A stretch of 19,524 nucleotides of DNA from CAZIPZ01 sp964541075 (GCA_964541075.1 CAZIPZ010000063.1:1-19524), one strand, 5' to 3'; positions 1-8,064 are shown, numbered from the stretch's first letter. A program made the numbers and translations. Notes: generated by a model from the letters alone, not told the origin.

Positions 1-298
1 TACTGAGAATGCAGCGCCGCAGGACAGAATGTCTTTGTTTCCCGACTTAAAGCACATTTCTTTGGGATCTTCTAGCTCAGGGGGAGGGCGGATGGAATTG
101 CCGGTCCCGGTGGACACGGACCGAAACCACAGGTGATTTCCAGAGTTTTCCGCACATTCTTTCGATATGCACCCCGGTGGAGCGCCCACGGGGAGACACG
201 CAGGCATCGCCGGGTTCCAGGACAACACGATCGGCTCCAGGCATTGACATTACGCGCTGACGTTTCACTTTTCGAGTGGGTTAAAATCTTGCGGTGCA
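1..298. other. Gene-free stretch before the scaffold gap
   Basis: I see no convincing gene here. The short open frames on both strands have no ribosome binding site and do not look like protein. A perfect TTGACA hexamer lies at 244-249 and a TAAAAT at 282-287. They are about 32 bases apart, so they do not form one normal sigma-70 promoter, although either could belong to a promoter for the gene after the gap. Because a 10-N run follows directly, this stretch may be a separate contig end. Confidence 0.6.
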
Positions 299-308
299 NN
301 NNNNNNNN
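299..308. other. 10-N assembly gap
   Basis: Ten consecutive N are seen. A run of exactly ten is a common scaffolding placeholder of unknown true size, so spacing across it cannot be trusted. The first codons of the next gene may lie in the missing sequence. Confidence 0.95.
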
Positions 309-326
309 GATCTGTTGTGGACGTCT

Positions 327-1025
327 ATGGTGCTGCTGGTGAGTATTTGGTTTGCCCAGACGGCCCAGACGGCCCAGGCGGCCCAGGCGCAGACGACCAC
401 AGCATCATTGCACGCCGAACTGGAGGCGCTTTTGCGCGTCCAACCGGAGTATCGCCTGTTGACTCAGGATGATGTCGGCTGGCAGGACAGCATGTATGTC
501 GAGTTCACGCCGTACGATATCGCAGACACCAACGGCGACGGCATAAACGACATTGTGGCGATTCTAGTGAAAGAGAGAAGGGATCGGGCGGGGTTGTTGT
601 TCAGCCTGGTCTGCCTCCAATCCGAGAACGGCGCCAAAGATCACAAAGCGGTCTGGATTACCAGAGACCAGGAAGAAGAAATCATGAGCGTCGATGCAGA
701 AAAACGCGAGATCTTTCCGCTGGTATGCACCAACTGCAATTCCAACCGGTCGCTGCGCTGGACGGGATCGGAATACGATTGGGATGTGTATTTCGTCGGG
801 GAGACGGCGTGCATCTCCGCGGGAGAGACGCTCGTGGAAAATCCTGCGGATCCCGAATCGCGCGGCCTGTCTGTTTCGAATACGATTGAAGCGCGGGTTA
901 TCGAGATCGGCCGGAGGGATGCTGGCCAGGATCGTTGGTTCCGCGTCCGTACTCTTGATGAAAAGAATCCTCGTGAAGGATGGATTCGAACGCGCAAAAG
1001 TCCGGATTCTCGATACTGCAATTGA
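327..1025 (+). CDS. Secreted hypothetical protein with SH3-like C-terminus, start uncertain
   Basis: The product is exported and its function is not recognised. From the ATG at 327 the protein begins MVLLVSIWFA and runs into an Ala/Gln/Thr-rich stretch that looks like a signal-peptide end. That stretch is encoded by a 9-base tandem repeat. Residues 67-76 (DTNGDGINDI) match the Asp-rich calcium-binding loop type found in FG-GAP/VCBS and EF-hand-like proteins. The last ~80 residues have the pattern of a bacterial SH3-like module: GETACISAGETL, then a WFRVRT strand, then GWIR near the end. The frame is also open through a GTG at 294 and the N gap, so the true start may be upstream or lost. A GNAT gene follows on the same strand after about 70 bases. 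The assignment as a real gene is firm; the domain readings are by eye. Confidence 0.7.
   Translation: MVLLVSIWFAQTAQTAQAAQAQTTTASLHAELEALLRVQPEYRLLTQDDVGWQDSMYVEFTPYDIADTNGDGINDIVAILVKERRDRAGLLFSLVCLQSENGAKDHKAVWITRDQEEEIMSVDAEKREIFPLVCTNCNSNRSLRWTGSEYDWDVYFVGETACISAGETLVENPADPESRGLSVSNTIEARVIEIGRRDAGQDRWFRVRTLDEKNPREGWIRTRKSPDSRYCN
354..389 (+). repeat. Four copies of a 9-base tandem repeat
   Basis: Four head-to-tail units of gcccagacg/gcccaggcg are seen. They encode an AQT/AQA-type tripeptide series at the end of the signal peptide of the overlapping gene. A repeat of this sort can gain or lose units by slippage without changing the frame. Confidence 0.85.
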
Positions 1026-1098
1026 CGCTGCCGACCTTTTTAGACCTTTTTGACAGCCTCTGGACAACGATGGAGCCGAAGGTTCAAAATCTTCAGTG

Positions 1099-1653
1099 AT
1101 GCTGGAAACAGAACGATTGCTGCTGCGACGTTGGAAGCCTGAAGATCGAGATCCATTTGCGGAAATGAATGCGGATCCGCGCGTAATGGAGTTTTTTCCG
1201 GGATGCCTCACCCGCGAGGAATCCGATCTCTTCATCGACAAAATCGAAAGTCATTTCGAAAACCGCGGATTCGGACTATTTGCGGCCGAACTAAAATCGG
1301 AATCGAAGTTTATCGGCTTTATTGGACTGCATGCGGCAACGTTCCAGGCTCATTTCACGCCGTGTGTGGAAATCGGCTGGCGCATTGCCGTGCCGTATTG
1401 GAACAAAGGTCTGGCAACCGAGGGATCGCGCGCCGTGCTTCGATTCGGATTCGAACATCTGGGGCTCAACGAGATCGTGTCGTTCACCGTCCCCCACAAC
1501 ACGCCCTCGCGTCACCTCATGGAGCGCTTGGGTATGACGCGCAACCCGGCGGACGATTTCGACCATCCGCGGCTGCCCGAAGGTCATCCCTTGCGCAGAC
1601 ACGTCCTATACCGGCTGCGCAATCCTCAAAAAACTGCACCACCGCGCGGCTAA
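1099..1653 (+). CDS. GNAT family N-acetyltransferase, RimJ/RimL type
   Basis: It probably transfers an acetyl group from acetyl-CoA to an amino group, either a protein N-terminus or a small molecule; the substrate cannot be told. It starts MLETERLLLRRWKPED, the usual opening of the Acetyltransf_3/RimJ-RimL group. Around residues 90-115 it has the acetyl-CoA-binding segment EIGWRIAVPYWNKGLATEG, followed by NTPSRHLMERLGM, the typical last helix and strand. At about 184 residues the length is normal. ATG 1099 is preferred over the overlapping GTG at 1096. It is cytosolic. Its TAA stop overlaps the end of the convergent O-antigen-ligase gene by 4 bases, so the two transcripts must run into each other. 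Confidence 0.9.
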   Translation: MLETERLLLRRWKPEDRDPFAEMNADPRVMEFFPGCLTREESDLFIDKIESHFENRGFGLFAAELKSESKFIGFIGLHAATFQAHFTPCVEIGWRIAVPYWNKGLATEGSRAVLRFGFEHLGLNEIVSFTVPHNTPSRHLMERLGMTRNPADDFDHPRLPEGHPLRRHVLYRLRNPQKTAPPRG

Positions 1654-3416
1654 TCGCGTTGTTGAGACAATCTTTCGATATCGGCGCGCGCTGACCTCAA
1701 TGAAGGGTCGAGCCAGACAGCGCGTCGATAGGTTTCCAGCGCTGCCCCGGCGTCATCGAGTCCTTCCTGAATTCTCGCCTTGAGAACCAGGAGGTGGGAA
1801 TCCGCCACCGTACGTTCGGCCTGCTGCACTTCTTCCAAAGCTTCCGAAAATTGCTCGTCGACGTAGTAGGCGCGCGCCAGCGCATAATGCAATCGCCCAT
1901 CAGCTGGGGCGTACGACAAACCGTCGCGAAAACTTTGTTCCGCGCTTTCGTACGCGCCGCGCCTTTCCTGACGCATTCCCTGTGCAAGGAGATGTTCAGC
2001 CGTTGCACGGCGCGCAATCCCAAGGCTCACAAACCAGGCGCCGCTCACAATAAAAACGCCGGCAAGAGCCCCAAACGCAACGCGCCGGCCGGAGATTGGC
2101 GTCGTATTCTCATGGACCGCTCCGAGTTTGGGAGACATCAAAAGGTGAGGCAGTCCCAACAGCGTGAAAAGCAGAATCAGCGTGGGAGGAATGGCAAGCT
2201 GAAAGTTGAATAGCGAATCTACAACGATGGCTGTGACGCCTCCAATGCTTGCCGCCAGCCACAGGCGTTCGGTGGGTGACGCCCGCAGCAGATCTTTCCT
2301 CACTTTGCTCCAATACACCCAGAGGAGCCAGACCATGGCGATGAAGCCCATGACGCCAGCCTCGAGGAGGATCTGCAGTGGATCATTGTGGAGCCGGCGT
2401 GTATAGGTCCAATATCCGGCGTAATCGGGATTTGCGCTCAGGAATTCGGCCTGAAGGTCGGGAAAGCGGAGTTGAAACGTTCCCCAGCCGTTCCCCCAAA
2501 ATGGATGTTCCAGGAACATCGGCCAGCTTGCACGCCACATGTACGCACGGCCTTCAAATCGCTCCAACAAAACTTGCAAAGGTTGAACGACGCTCTGAGA
2601 CAACGCAATCGGAAACACGGAGATCAGGCCGGCGTTAAGCATCTCCGGACTCGCCGACGGTTCTGCCGCTTCATCAACTGGCGTTTTTCGAACCCAGTAG
2701 CGCCGGACCACAAAGAGTCCGACAGCGAGCCCCAGCCATGCGCCGCGCGACCGAGCCCCGAGGATCGCCGCAAAAATAACAAAGACGACGATCGCCGCAA
2801 GCATTTTCAAGGCAGGCTTTCTCTGATCCGCGAGCAAAGGAATCGCCAGGAATATGGCGCCAATGAGGTATCCGGCAACGAAGTTTGGATTTCCGAATGT
2901 GGAATAGAGGCGCATCGACGGCCGTGTTGTTCCCGCGGACACACTGAAACCCATAAGGGACATCGGGTCTTGCCCCGCCCACTGCAACACGGCGACAGCC
3001 GCTGCAAGCCCTGCGGCGATTGTGACGAGGATAGCGATCCAGCGCACCCGAGATGGTCCGCCGGAACCGGAAATGATCAGCAGCAACCACAACGGGCCGC
3101 AGAGAAAGTATTCGGCTTCAATCAAACTGAAGTCCGGCGCCGGACTCGTCAGGCACGACGCCAGAACCGCCAAACCCAGGAACGCTAGAGGCGCTTCATA
3201 ACCCGAGTTGAACGATCTTCGGCGCCAGCCGAAAACAATACTCAGCAGAAGTCCGACCAGGCCCAACAACACGATAAATTTGGTGAGAACGACTTTGGGA
3301 TATGTAAATTGATCCGAAAAACCAGGATGGAAAACCAGAGGAGTGATCAGCAGGAGGCCGGTCTCGAGCAGCCCGAAGGCTGCTCGTCCGATTGCGCCGG
3401 CTCGAGGAACTGGCAT
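1650..3416 (-). CDS. O-antigen ligase/polymerase-like membrane protein with C-terminal TPRs
   Basis: This is a polytopic inner-membrane protein of the Wzy_C/O-antigen ligase superfamily (PF04932). Members join or polymerise lipid-linked glycans at the outer face of the membrane. About ten or more hydrophobic spans fill residues 10-460. Family-like features are GNPNFVAGYL at 175-184, ARSRGAWLGLAVG at 221-233, and the large periplasmic loop from about 285 to 345. That loop carries RAYMWRASWPMF, GNGWGTF and the RLHNDPLQILLEAG signature with its His. After the last span (445-468), residues 473-575 contain TPR-like helical pairs such as YESAEQSFRDGLSYAP and AALETYRRAVWLDPS. This ligase-plus-TPR layout occurs in environmental bacteria. 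It starts 10 bases after the stop of the upstream IPT-like gene, so they are likely co-transcribed. No sugar-transferase cluster surrounds it, so the substrate is unknown. Confidence 0.85.
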   Translation of the reverse strand: MPVPRAGAIGRAAFGLLETGLLLITPLVFHPGFSDQFTYPKVVLTKFIVLLGLVGLLLSIVFGWRRRSFNSGYEAPLAFLGLAVLASCLTSPAPDFSLIEAEYFLCGPLWLLLIISGSGGPSRVRWIAILVTIAAGLAAAVAVLQWAGQDPMSLMGFSVSAGTTRPSMRLYSTFGNPNFVAGYLIGAIFLAIPLLADQRKPALKMLAAIVVFVIFAAILGARSRGAWLGLAVGLFVVRRYWVRKTPVDEAAEPSASPEMLNAGLISVFPIALSQSVVQPLQVLLERFEGRAYMWRASWPMFLEHPFWGNGWGTFQLRFPDLQAEFLSANPDYAGYWTYTRRLHNDPLQILLEAGVMGFIAMVWLLWVYWSKVRKDLLRASPTERLWLAASIGGVTAIVVDSLFNFQLAIPPTLILLFTLLGLPHLLMSPKLGAVHENTTPISGRRVAFGALAGVFIVSGAWFVSLGIARRATAEHLLAQGMRQERRGAYESAEQSFRDGLSYAPADGRLHYALARAYYVDEQFSEALEEVQQAERTVADSHLLVLKARIQEGLDDAGAALETYRRAVWLDPSLRSARADIERLSQQRD

Positions 3417-3426
3417 AAGGCCAAGA

Positions 3427-4290
3427 CTACTTTCCGAGTTTGCGCTTGAGTTCCTTCACAAGACGTTCAGCTTCCTGTCCCGATGGCATGAAGTTGTAGA
3501 TTTTGCCGTCGGCGACGATGCGGAACATCATGGCCTGGCCCATCATCATTAGAGGCTCGATGGATTTGATTGAAGATGCGGATTGGTCGACGAGCGTCTT
3601 GTCCTGAACCGAATACTTCACAGACGTGGACGACACCATGAGCTTGCAAGGATCCTGTCCGGCTTTCGTCATGGTCTCGCTAAACTTCGTCATGAGGTCC
3701 GCCATCTCCATCTCGCCTTCGCCCAGCAAGCAGGCTTTGTAGGCGCGAGGCAGCTTTGAATCTTCGGATACGCCGAAACCGGCAGTCATTAGCGTGACTT
3801 CGGGCGAGCCTTCGTCGGAAGGCATCGTATCCGCGGCTGCTGCTACCGAGATTTTGCATTTCTTCTCTTCGGCATCTTCGGAGACCTCGATCGCCAAGGT
3901 TGCGCGCGTCGCGCTTTCCACACGGAAGTCTCGCGGCTTGTAGTTAACGCCAGAGCCGCATTCCATCATGAACGTCATGCCCTTCGCTAAGTTTGTTCCG
4001 GTAAAAACCACATCGCCTTCCCATCCGGGCGGAACGGAGTCGGGTTCAACTGAGGTGATTTCCGGAACGGGCCCCTTCGGCTTCTTTGCCTTGTCGGCTG
4101 CGGGCTGCGACTTTGCGTCGGATTTCTTGTCTTCTTTGTCGTCTCCCTTGAGGATCTTGGGAATCTTTGGAAGCTTGATGCCAAATTGAGCCTGGGCTTC
4201 CTCCGGCGTTTCAAAAGTCATCACTCCGACGAACACGAACAGCAAGCACAAGCCAAAAAGCGGCCGGACCAAACTACGAAATCGAGACAT
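3427..4290 (-). CDS. Secreted protein with IPT/TIG-like domain and Met-rich C-terminal part
   Basis: Function not recognised. The start at 4290 gives MSRFRSLVRPLFGLCLLFVFVGV, a clear signal sequence, with a GGAGGGAG ribosome site just upstream. ATG 4302 and GTG 4317 are in-frame alternatives. After the signal comes a Lys/Asp-rich linker of about 45 residues. Then a segment ITSVEPDSVPPGWEGDVVFT, continued by GTNLAKGMTF, resembles the start of IPT/TIG immunoglobulin-like domains. Two pairs of Cys in the rest could form disulphides. The C-terminal quarter contains EPLMMMGQAMMFRIV and ends in a basic helix. It stops 10 bases before the ligase-like gene and lies 111 bases after the DUF4412 gene, another exported protein, so a shared envelope role is plausible. 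That link is inference from position only. Confidence 0.75.
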   Translation of the reverse strand: MSRFRSLVRPLFGLCLLFVFVGVMTFETPEEAQAQFGIKLPKIPKILKGDDKEDKKSDAKSQPAADKAKKPKGPVPEITSVEPDSVPPGWEGDVVFTGTNLAKGMTFMMECGSGVNYKPRDFRVESATRATLAIEVSEDAEEKKCKISVAAAADTMPSDEGSPEVTLMTAGFGVSEDSKLPRAYKACLLGEGEMEMADLMTKFSETMTKAGQDPCKLMVSSTSVKYSVQDKTLVDQSASSIKSIEPLMMMGQAMMFRIVADGKIYNFMPSGQEAERLVKELKRKLGK

Positions 4291-4401
4291 ACTCCCTCCC
4301 ATGGGATGCTCCTGCACTCCATTTGGTTAAAGTTAAAATCGCTTCAAATCGCCAGCAGAATACTTGCTGGATGCCGACGCCAGCAAACAAATTGATCCGC
4401 G

Positions 4402-5172
4402 CTATCGGCCCATCGGATTTTCTTTTTTCAGTCCTGCAGGGATCTGCCATGTGCTTGCCGGAAAGCTTTCACGCCGGAATTCTTTGATCTCGGCGGTGGA
4501 GACTACTTTTCCGGCGGCATAAGTGATCCTGCGTATGGGCACGCCTGCATAACCTTGTTCCCCTGATCCATAGACCATCACCTGATCGGCGATCTGAGGG
4601 AAAATGGTGCGCAGGAACTCGGCAAGTTGCCTGGTGACTTCAAAGTCTTCTGCGGTCAATCCAAACTCCTTAGGATCGACGGCGCAGATTTCGGTAGTTT
4701 TGTCTTGTCCACGATAGCCTTCGTACTTGGTGCACGCCCACTGTCCCACCTTGTCGGAGCCCGTCTGCTTGTACTGCACGCGAGTTTGGCCCGCCGCACC
4801 CGGAAAGGGCCCCCGGCCGCGCATCATACCCTCCATCATCGCGCGTTCCTGTGGAGACATTTTCTTCATCTGCTCTTCCATCTCCGCCATTTGCTGTCTC
4901 ATCTTCTGGCTCATGGCGCCGTCGATCTCGATGTATGTCTTTTTGTTGAGGTCGACCGACCGGGCGACCTTCGCGTCGCCGTCGAAAATGAAAACGCCAT
5001 TGTCGCCCGAAGAATGGGTTTCCGCCCGCATGTGGGTTTTGTCCATTTGGATCTGGTGAGTGTAGGTGTTTGCGCCGCGCGTCTCTTGTTCAACAAACAG
5101 CACTCCTTGCGCCTGGACGCTTCCGGCCGCAAGAAAGAGGGCCAAGAAACTAATTGTGCAGATTCCTCTCAC
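4402..5172 (-). CDS. DUF4412-like secreted protein with methionine-rich segment
   Basis: The product has a signal peptide (MRGICTISFLALFLAAGSVQA) and is probably periplasmic or outer-membrane associated. The body fits the DUF4412 pattern: an early strand-rich part with GVLFVEQETRG and a KTYIEID strand, and later a DKVGQWACTKYEG segment with a paired Cys in TTEICAV. Between residues ~86 and 120 is an amphipathic, methionine-rich helix with about ten Met in ~33 residues (motifs such as QQMAEMEEQMKKM and AMMEGMM). The start is GTG 5172, chosen because AGGAG sits 7 bases upstream and the signal peptide begins at once. It is first of the three leftward genes that end with the ligase-like protein. 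The family function is unknown; metal or protein binding by the Met helix is only a guess. Confidence 0.8.
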   Translation of the reverse strand: MRGICTISFLALFLAAGSVQAQGVLFVEQETRGANTYTHQIQMDKTHMRAETHSSGDNGVFIFDGDAKVARSVDLNKKTYIEIDGAMSQKMRQQMAEMEEQMKKMSPQERAMMEGMMRGRGPFPGAAGQTRVQYKQTGSDKVGQWACTKYEGYRGQDKTTEICAVDPKEFGLTAEDFEVTRQLAEFLRTIFPQIADQVMVYGSGEQGYAGVPIRRITYAAGKVVSTAEIKEFRRESFPASTWQIPAGLKKENPMGR

Positions 5173-5275
5173 GTTTGCTCTCCTGGGTCGCTGAATTCAG
5201 TCACTGCGATGAAAATGAATATTGAGGCATGGATGGCCTGGAGTAAAGGAATTCGGACAGGAATAAAAGGGACAC

Positions 5276-5299
5276 GGAAACACGGTTCCCCGTGGTTCC
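5276..5299 (-). terminator. Hairpin, possible terminator
   Basis: An inverted repeat pairs GGAA, a mismatch and CACGG with CCGTG and TTCC around a 4-base loop. On the minus strand it lies just after the stop at 5306, and TTTTATT follows about seven bases later. That makes it a weak intrinsic terminator candidate for the exonuclease-side transcript, upstream of the DUF4412 gene. The T-run is short and offset. Confidence 0.4.
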
Positions 5300-5305
5300 C
5301 GCGCT

Positions 5306-5446
5306 CTAACTTAATCGCTCGACCTCGTTTTGAAGTTCCGCAATCGGGACGGCCAAATGCGCGTTCGCGACCGGCAAATTGTTGCGCTGACCCCAAGCCT
5401 TCCGATGTGTGGAGCCTGCTTGAATAAGGTTTTTCAGGAAGCTCAT
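5306..5446 (-). CDS. Small ORF, 46 residues, unknown
   Basis: An ATG at 5446 preceded by GAAGGA with 7 bases spacing opens a 46-residue frame. It begins MSFLKNLIQAG and ends IAELQNEVERLS, a helical, coiled-coil-like tail. It is in the same frame as the upstream exonuclease and is separated from that gene's TGA stop by 17 open codons. It could be a separate small gene, or the cut-off end of a longer ancestral exonuclease. I recognise no family. The ribosome site and ordinary codon use support it; its small size argues for caution. Confidence 0.35.
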   Translation of the reverse strand: MSFLKNLIQAGSTHRKAWGQRNNLPVANAHLAVPIAELQNEVERLS

Positions 5447-5497
5447 CCGACGGTCCTTCGGGGCGACCCGACTGCCGAAGCGATGCCAGTGAGTGTA

Positions 5498-6310
5498 TCA
5501 CCAGTTGAAGCCCGGAACCGGCCCGCGCCAGCGCAGTTCATCGATGTTGTTAAAGACCGGGACGTCTTTGCGGAGCGTCGCAAGAGTCCTAAAGAGGAGC
5601 GCGTCGCTCCAGAAGGAAAACAGGGTCCCGGCAAGAAGCCGCGCGTTGCGAATTGAAGACGCCCAGTTCTTCCAATCCTTTGGAATGTCCTCCAGATGCG
5701 GATAGCTGGAAAGGACGGAGGCCGCCGCTTTCTTTCCCCAGTTGGGTATGCCCGGAAATCCGTCGGCGCTATCGCCAACGAGCGCAAGGTAATCCGGAAT
5801 GGACTTCGGCCCGACACCGTATTTGGCGATGACAGCATCTTCATCCCGAGTGATATTGCTGCGCCGGTCAAGCTGCACGACTCGCGTTCCCGAGACGCAT
5901 TGTGCGAGATCCTTGTCGGGCGTGCAAATGATCACGCGATCGACGCGGTCGTCCATTGATGCTTTGAACGCCGCCGAAGCAAGCGCATCATCAGCCTCAA
6001 ACTCCACCATGGCCCAAACCGTGACACCCATGGCTTCCAATGCGTCTTCCAGAATCGGAAATTGAGAATACAGCTCCGGCGGAATGCCTTCACCGGTTTT
6101 GTATCCGGCATACAGATCGTTTCTGAAGGATTCAATGACGTGATCGGTCGCTACCCCTAGGTGCGTTGCTCCACCATCGATCATGGACCGAACGGACCGC
6201 AGAACGCCGCGAACGGCGCCGACTTCCCGGCCCTTATCGTCTATGGATGACGGTACGGCAAAGAAGTGCCGAAACAATTCGTACGTTCCGTCGATCAAAT
6301 AAACATCCAC
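5498..6310 (-). CDS. Stand-alone 5'-3' exonuclease (FEN/Pol I 5'-nuclease family)
   Basis: This corresponds to the 5'-nuclease domain of DNA polymerase I without the polymerase. It probably cleaves 5' flaps or RNA primers in a metal-dependent way. Metal-binding acidic residues are visible in order: D7 in LIDGTYELFR, D56 in ATDHVIE, E103/E105/D107/D108 in VEFEADDALAS, D132/D134 in CTPDKDLAQ, and D180/D183 in LVGDSADGFPGIPNWGKKAA. The last of these enters the H3TH DNA-binding region. Start is GTG 6310, with no strong ribosome site. It is 270 residues, somewhat short for stand-alone members, which usually continue a little past the LRWRGP segment; here a TGA stop follows PVPGFNW, and the same frame then stays open for 63 more codons. 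It is divergent from the EamA transporter with only 53 bases between starts. Confidence 0.9.
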   Translation of the reverse strand: MDVYLIDGTYELFRHFFAVPSSIDDKGREVGAVRGVLRSVRSMIDGGATHLGVATDHVIESFRNDLYAGYKTGEGIPPELYSQFPILEDALEAMGVTVWAMVEFEADDALASAAFKASMDDRVDRVIICTPDKDLAQCVSGTRVVQLDRRSNITRDEDAVIAKYGVGPKSIPDYLALVGDSADGFPGIPNWGKKAAASVLSSYPHLEDIPKDWKNWASSIRNARLLAGTLFSFWSDALLFRTLATLRKDVPVFNNIDELRWRGPVPGFNW

Positions 6311-6363
6311 GCGAGGATTCTAGCCGGACGAAGGCGGTCCGCGCTGCGTGATAGTATGAGTTG

Positions 6364-7347
6364 ATGGAAAAGGCGAGTCAGCACCACTGGACATTGGGTT
6401 TCGGACTCGCTTTGCTGGTCGCCCTGCTCTGGGGAGTCCTGCCGATCGCACTGAAAGTCATGCTGGTGAGTCTCGATGCGTGGACCATTACATGGACCCG
6501 CTTTGCCGGCGCGATGATATTTCTGGGATTGTGGCTTGCTCGGCGCAGACAATTGCCTCTCCGAGAACTTTATTCCCTGGAAATCTGGAAATGGCTTATT
6601 CCTGGCATGCTCGGGCTGACAGGCAACTACATCCTTTATTTACTCGGCCTTCACTACACGTCGCCCATCGTCGCCCAAACGGTGATTCAACTCTCACCCC
6701 TGCTCCTGCTGCTGCTGGGCGTTTCATTTTTCCACGAGCGCTTTTCTACGCTCCAATGGCTTGGGTTTGGAACGCTGGTGGGAGGACTTCTCATCTTCTT
6801 TAATCGCCGGCTTCCGGAACTGCTCGCTCCCACTCAGGGCTGGGCCCTCGGAATTGTCGTGCTCGTCATCAGCGCGGCATCCTGGGCCATTTACGGAGTA
6901 AGTCAAAAGAAGTTATCCCGGCATCTCACGTCGGCTCAGATTCTGTTCGTTATTTACGTCGGTGCGACAGTGCTCTTATCGCCGAAGGCCGCGCCTAGTT
7001 CTCTTTCCAGATTGACGTTCACCGGCTGGATGACAATGGGGTTCTGCATTCTAAACACGATCGTCGCATATGGGGCGTTCGCCGTGGCGCTGAATGTTTG
7101 GGAAGTCTCGCGAGTGAGCTCGGTTCTGGCTACTGCGCCGCTCTTTACGCTGATTGCTTCGGCAGTTGCTTCGAACGCAGCCGTGGGTTGGATTCAGCCG
7201 GAATCGGTGACGGCCTTGAGCGTTATCGGAGCCCTTTCCGTGGTGGCCGGCAGTGCGATTAGCGCGCTCGGGAATCGCCCGATCCGACGGATCGATGGAG
7301 CTCGCGCGATGACGACCCCGTCGCTGGTGAAGTCCGGCGGAAAATAG
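6364..7347 (+). CDS. EamA/DMT family permease
   Basis: An inner-membrane transporter of the drug/metabolite transporter superfamily with two EamA repeats of about five spans each. The first repeat opens with LALLVALLWGVLPIALKVM and includes TWTRFAGAMIFLGLW and a Pro/Leu-rich span, TVIQLSPLLLLLLGVSFFHERF. The HERF after the fourth span is a typical EamA feature. The second repeat begins near residue 155 (LGIVVLVISAASWAIYGVSQK) and runs to the last span AVGW...SVVAGSAISALG. ATG 6364 is preferred over TTG 6361. The substrate cannot be told; amino acids and metabolites are usual. Its TAG is followed at once by the GTG of the AlkD-like gene, so the two are co-transcribed and probably translationally coupled. 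Confidence 0.9.
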   Translation: MEKASQHHWTLGFGLALLVALLWGVLPIALKVMLVSLDAWTITWTRFAGAMIFLGLWLARRRQLPLRELYSLEIWKWLIPGMLGLTGNYILYLLGLHYTSPIVAQTVIQLSPLLLLLLGVSFFHERFSTLQWLGFGTLVGGLLIFFNRRLPELLAPTQGWALGIVVLVISAASWAIYGVSQKKLSRHLTSAQILFVIYVGATVLLSPKAAPSSLSRLTFTGWMTMGFCILNTIVAYGAFAVALNVWEVSRVSSVLATAPLFTLIASAVASNAAVGWIQPESVTALSVIGALSVVAGSAISALGNRPIRRIDGARAMTTPSLVKSGGK

Positions 7348-8064
7348 GTGCCGGCGCCAAGACGGTCTCCCACTCCGGTTGACTTGATGCGCCTGCGCTC
7401 GGCATTACGCGGCGCGGCCGATCCCGCAAAAGCTCCACAGATGCAGGCATACATGAAATCGTCCATGCCGTACCACGGCGTGCCCGCTCCGTTATTCAAA
7501 CAGGTCGTTCGAAAAATCTTCGCGGATGCCGAATTCAGGAGTGCACGAGAGTGGGAGGCCTCGGTCCTGAACGTATGGCGCGGAGCGAAGTTTCGCGAAG
7601 AGCGATATGCGGCAGTGGAACTGTGCATGCTTCGCAAGGCAGAACCTTTTCAGACGCCGAAAACGCTCTGCATGTATGAAGAGATCATCGTGACCGGGGC
7701 GTGGTGGGACATCGTCGATACTATGGCGTCGAACGCCGTGGGAAAACTCCTTCGCCGCTTTCCTAAAGAAATCAGCAAGCAGATGCATAAGTGGAGCCGG
7801 TCGGAAAACATCTGGAAGAGGCGAACGTCCATCCTCTGTCAACTGAAGTTCAAAGCGGACACAGACCTTACCCTTCTTTATGGCTGCATCGAGCCGTCTC
7901 TCGATTCCCGCGAGTTCTTTTTGCGCAAGGCGATCGGATGGGCGCTGCGCCAGTACGCATGGACGGATCCGGACGAAATTCGGCGGTATGTCCGCGCAAA
8001 CGCAGACAAGCTAAGCCCGCTGAGCAAGAGGGAGGCGTTGAAGAACGTCGGAAGCCGGAAATGA
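7348..8064 (+). CDS. AlkD-like DNA alkylation repair protein
   Basis: A HEAT-repeat DNA glycosylase of the AlkC/AlkD family (PF08713) that removes N3- and N7-alkylated purines without flipping the base. The residues known in Bacillus cereus AlkD (W109, D113, R148, W187) have counterparts at a constant offset of 11: W120 and D124 in AWWDIVDTMASN, R159 in WKRRTS, and W198 in FFLRKAIGWALRQYAW. This strongly suggests an active enzyme. The N-terminus contains MKSSMPYHGVPAP, also typical. The GTG start directly abuts the stop of the EamA gene; a Met at residue 14 (7387) is a possible alternative. Length of 238 residues is normal. It is cytosolic. The pairing with a transporter is co-location only and does not show a shared substrate. 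Confidence 0.92.
   Translation: MPAPRRSPTPVDLMRLRSALRGAADPAKAPQMQAYMKSSMPYHGVPAPLFKQVVRKIFADAEFRSAREWEASVLNVWRGAKFREERYAAVELCMLRKAEPFQTPKTLCMYEEIIVTGAWWDIVDTMASNAVGKLLRRFPKEISKQMHKWSRSENIWKRRTSILCQLKFKADTDLTLLYGCIEPSLDSREFFLRKAIGWALRQYAWTDPDEIRRYVRANADKLSPLSKREALKNVGSRK

Noticed and set aside
70..100. tRNA-like D-arm string (tagctcagggggaggg)
   Set aside because: No matching acceptor stem, anticodon arm or GTTCRA T-arm within the next 90 bases.
77..268. 63-residue open frame on the minus strand before the gap
   Set aside because: No ribosome site, no recognisable domain, and it reads like low-information sequence rich in Arg, Pro and Val.
2388..3188. 266-residue plus-strand frame opposite the ligase gene
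   Set aside because: Strongly basic, Arg/Gln-rich composition typical of an antisense shadow; the minus-strand frame is a clear membrane protein.
4627..5427. 266-residue plus-strand frame opposite the DUF4412 gene
   Set aside because: His/Leu-rich antisense shadow of the Met-rich helix; the opposite strand has a signal peptide, ribosome site and family motifs.
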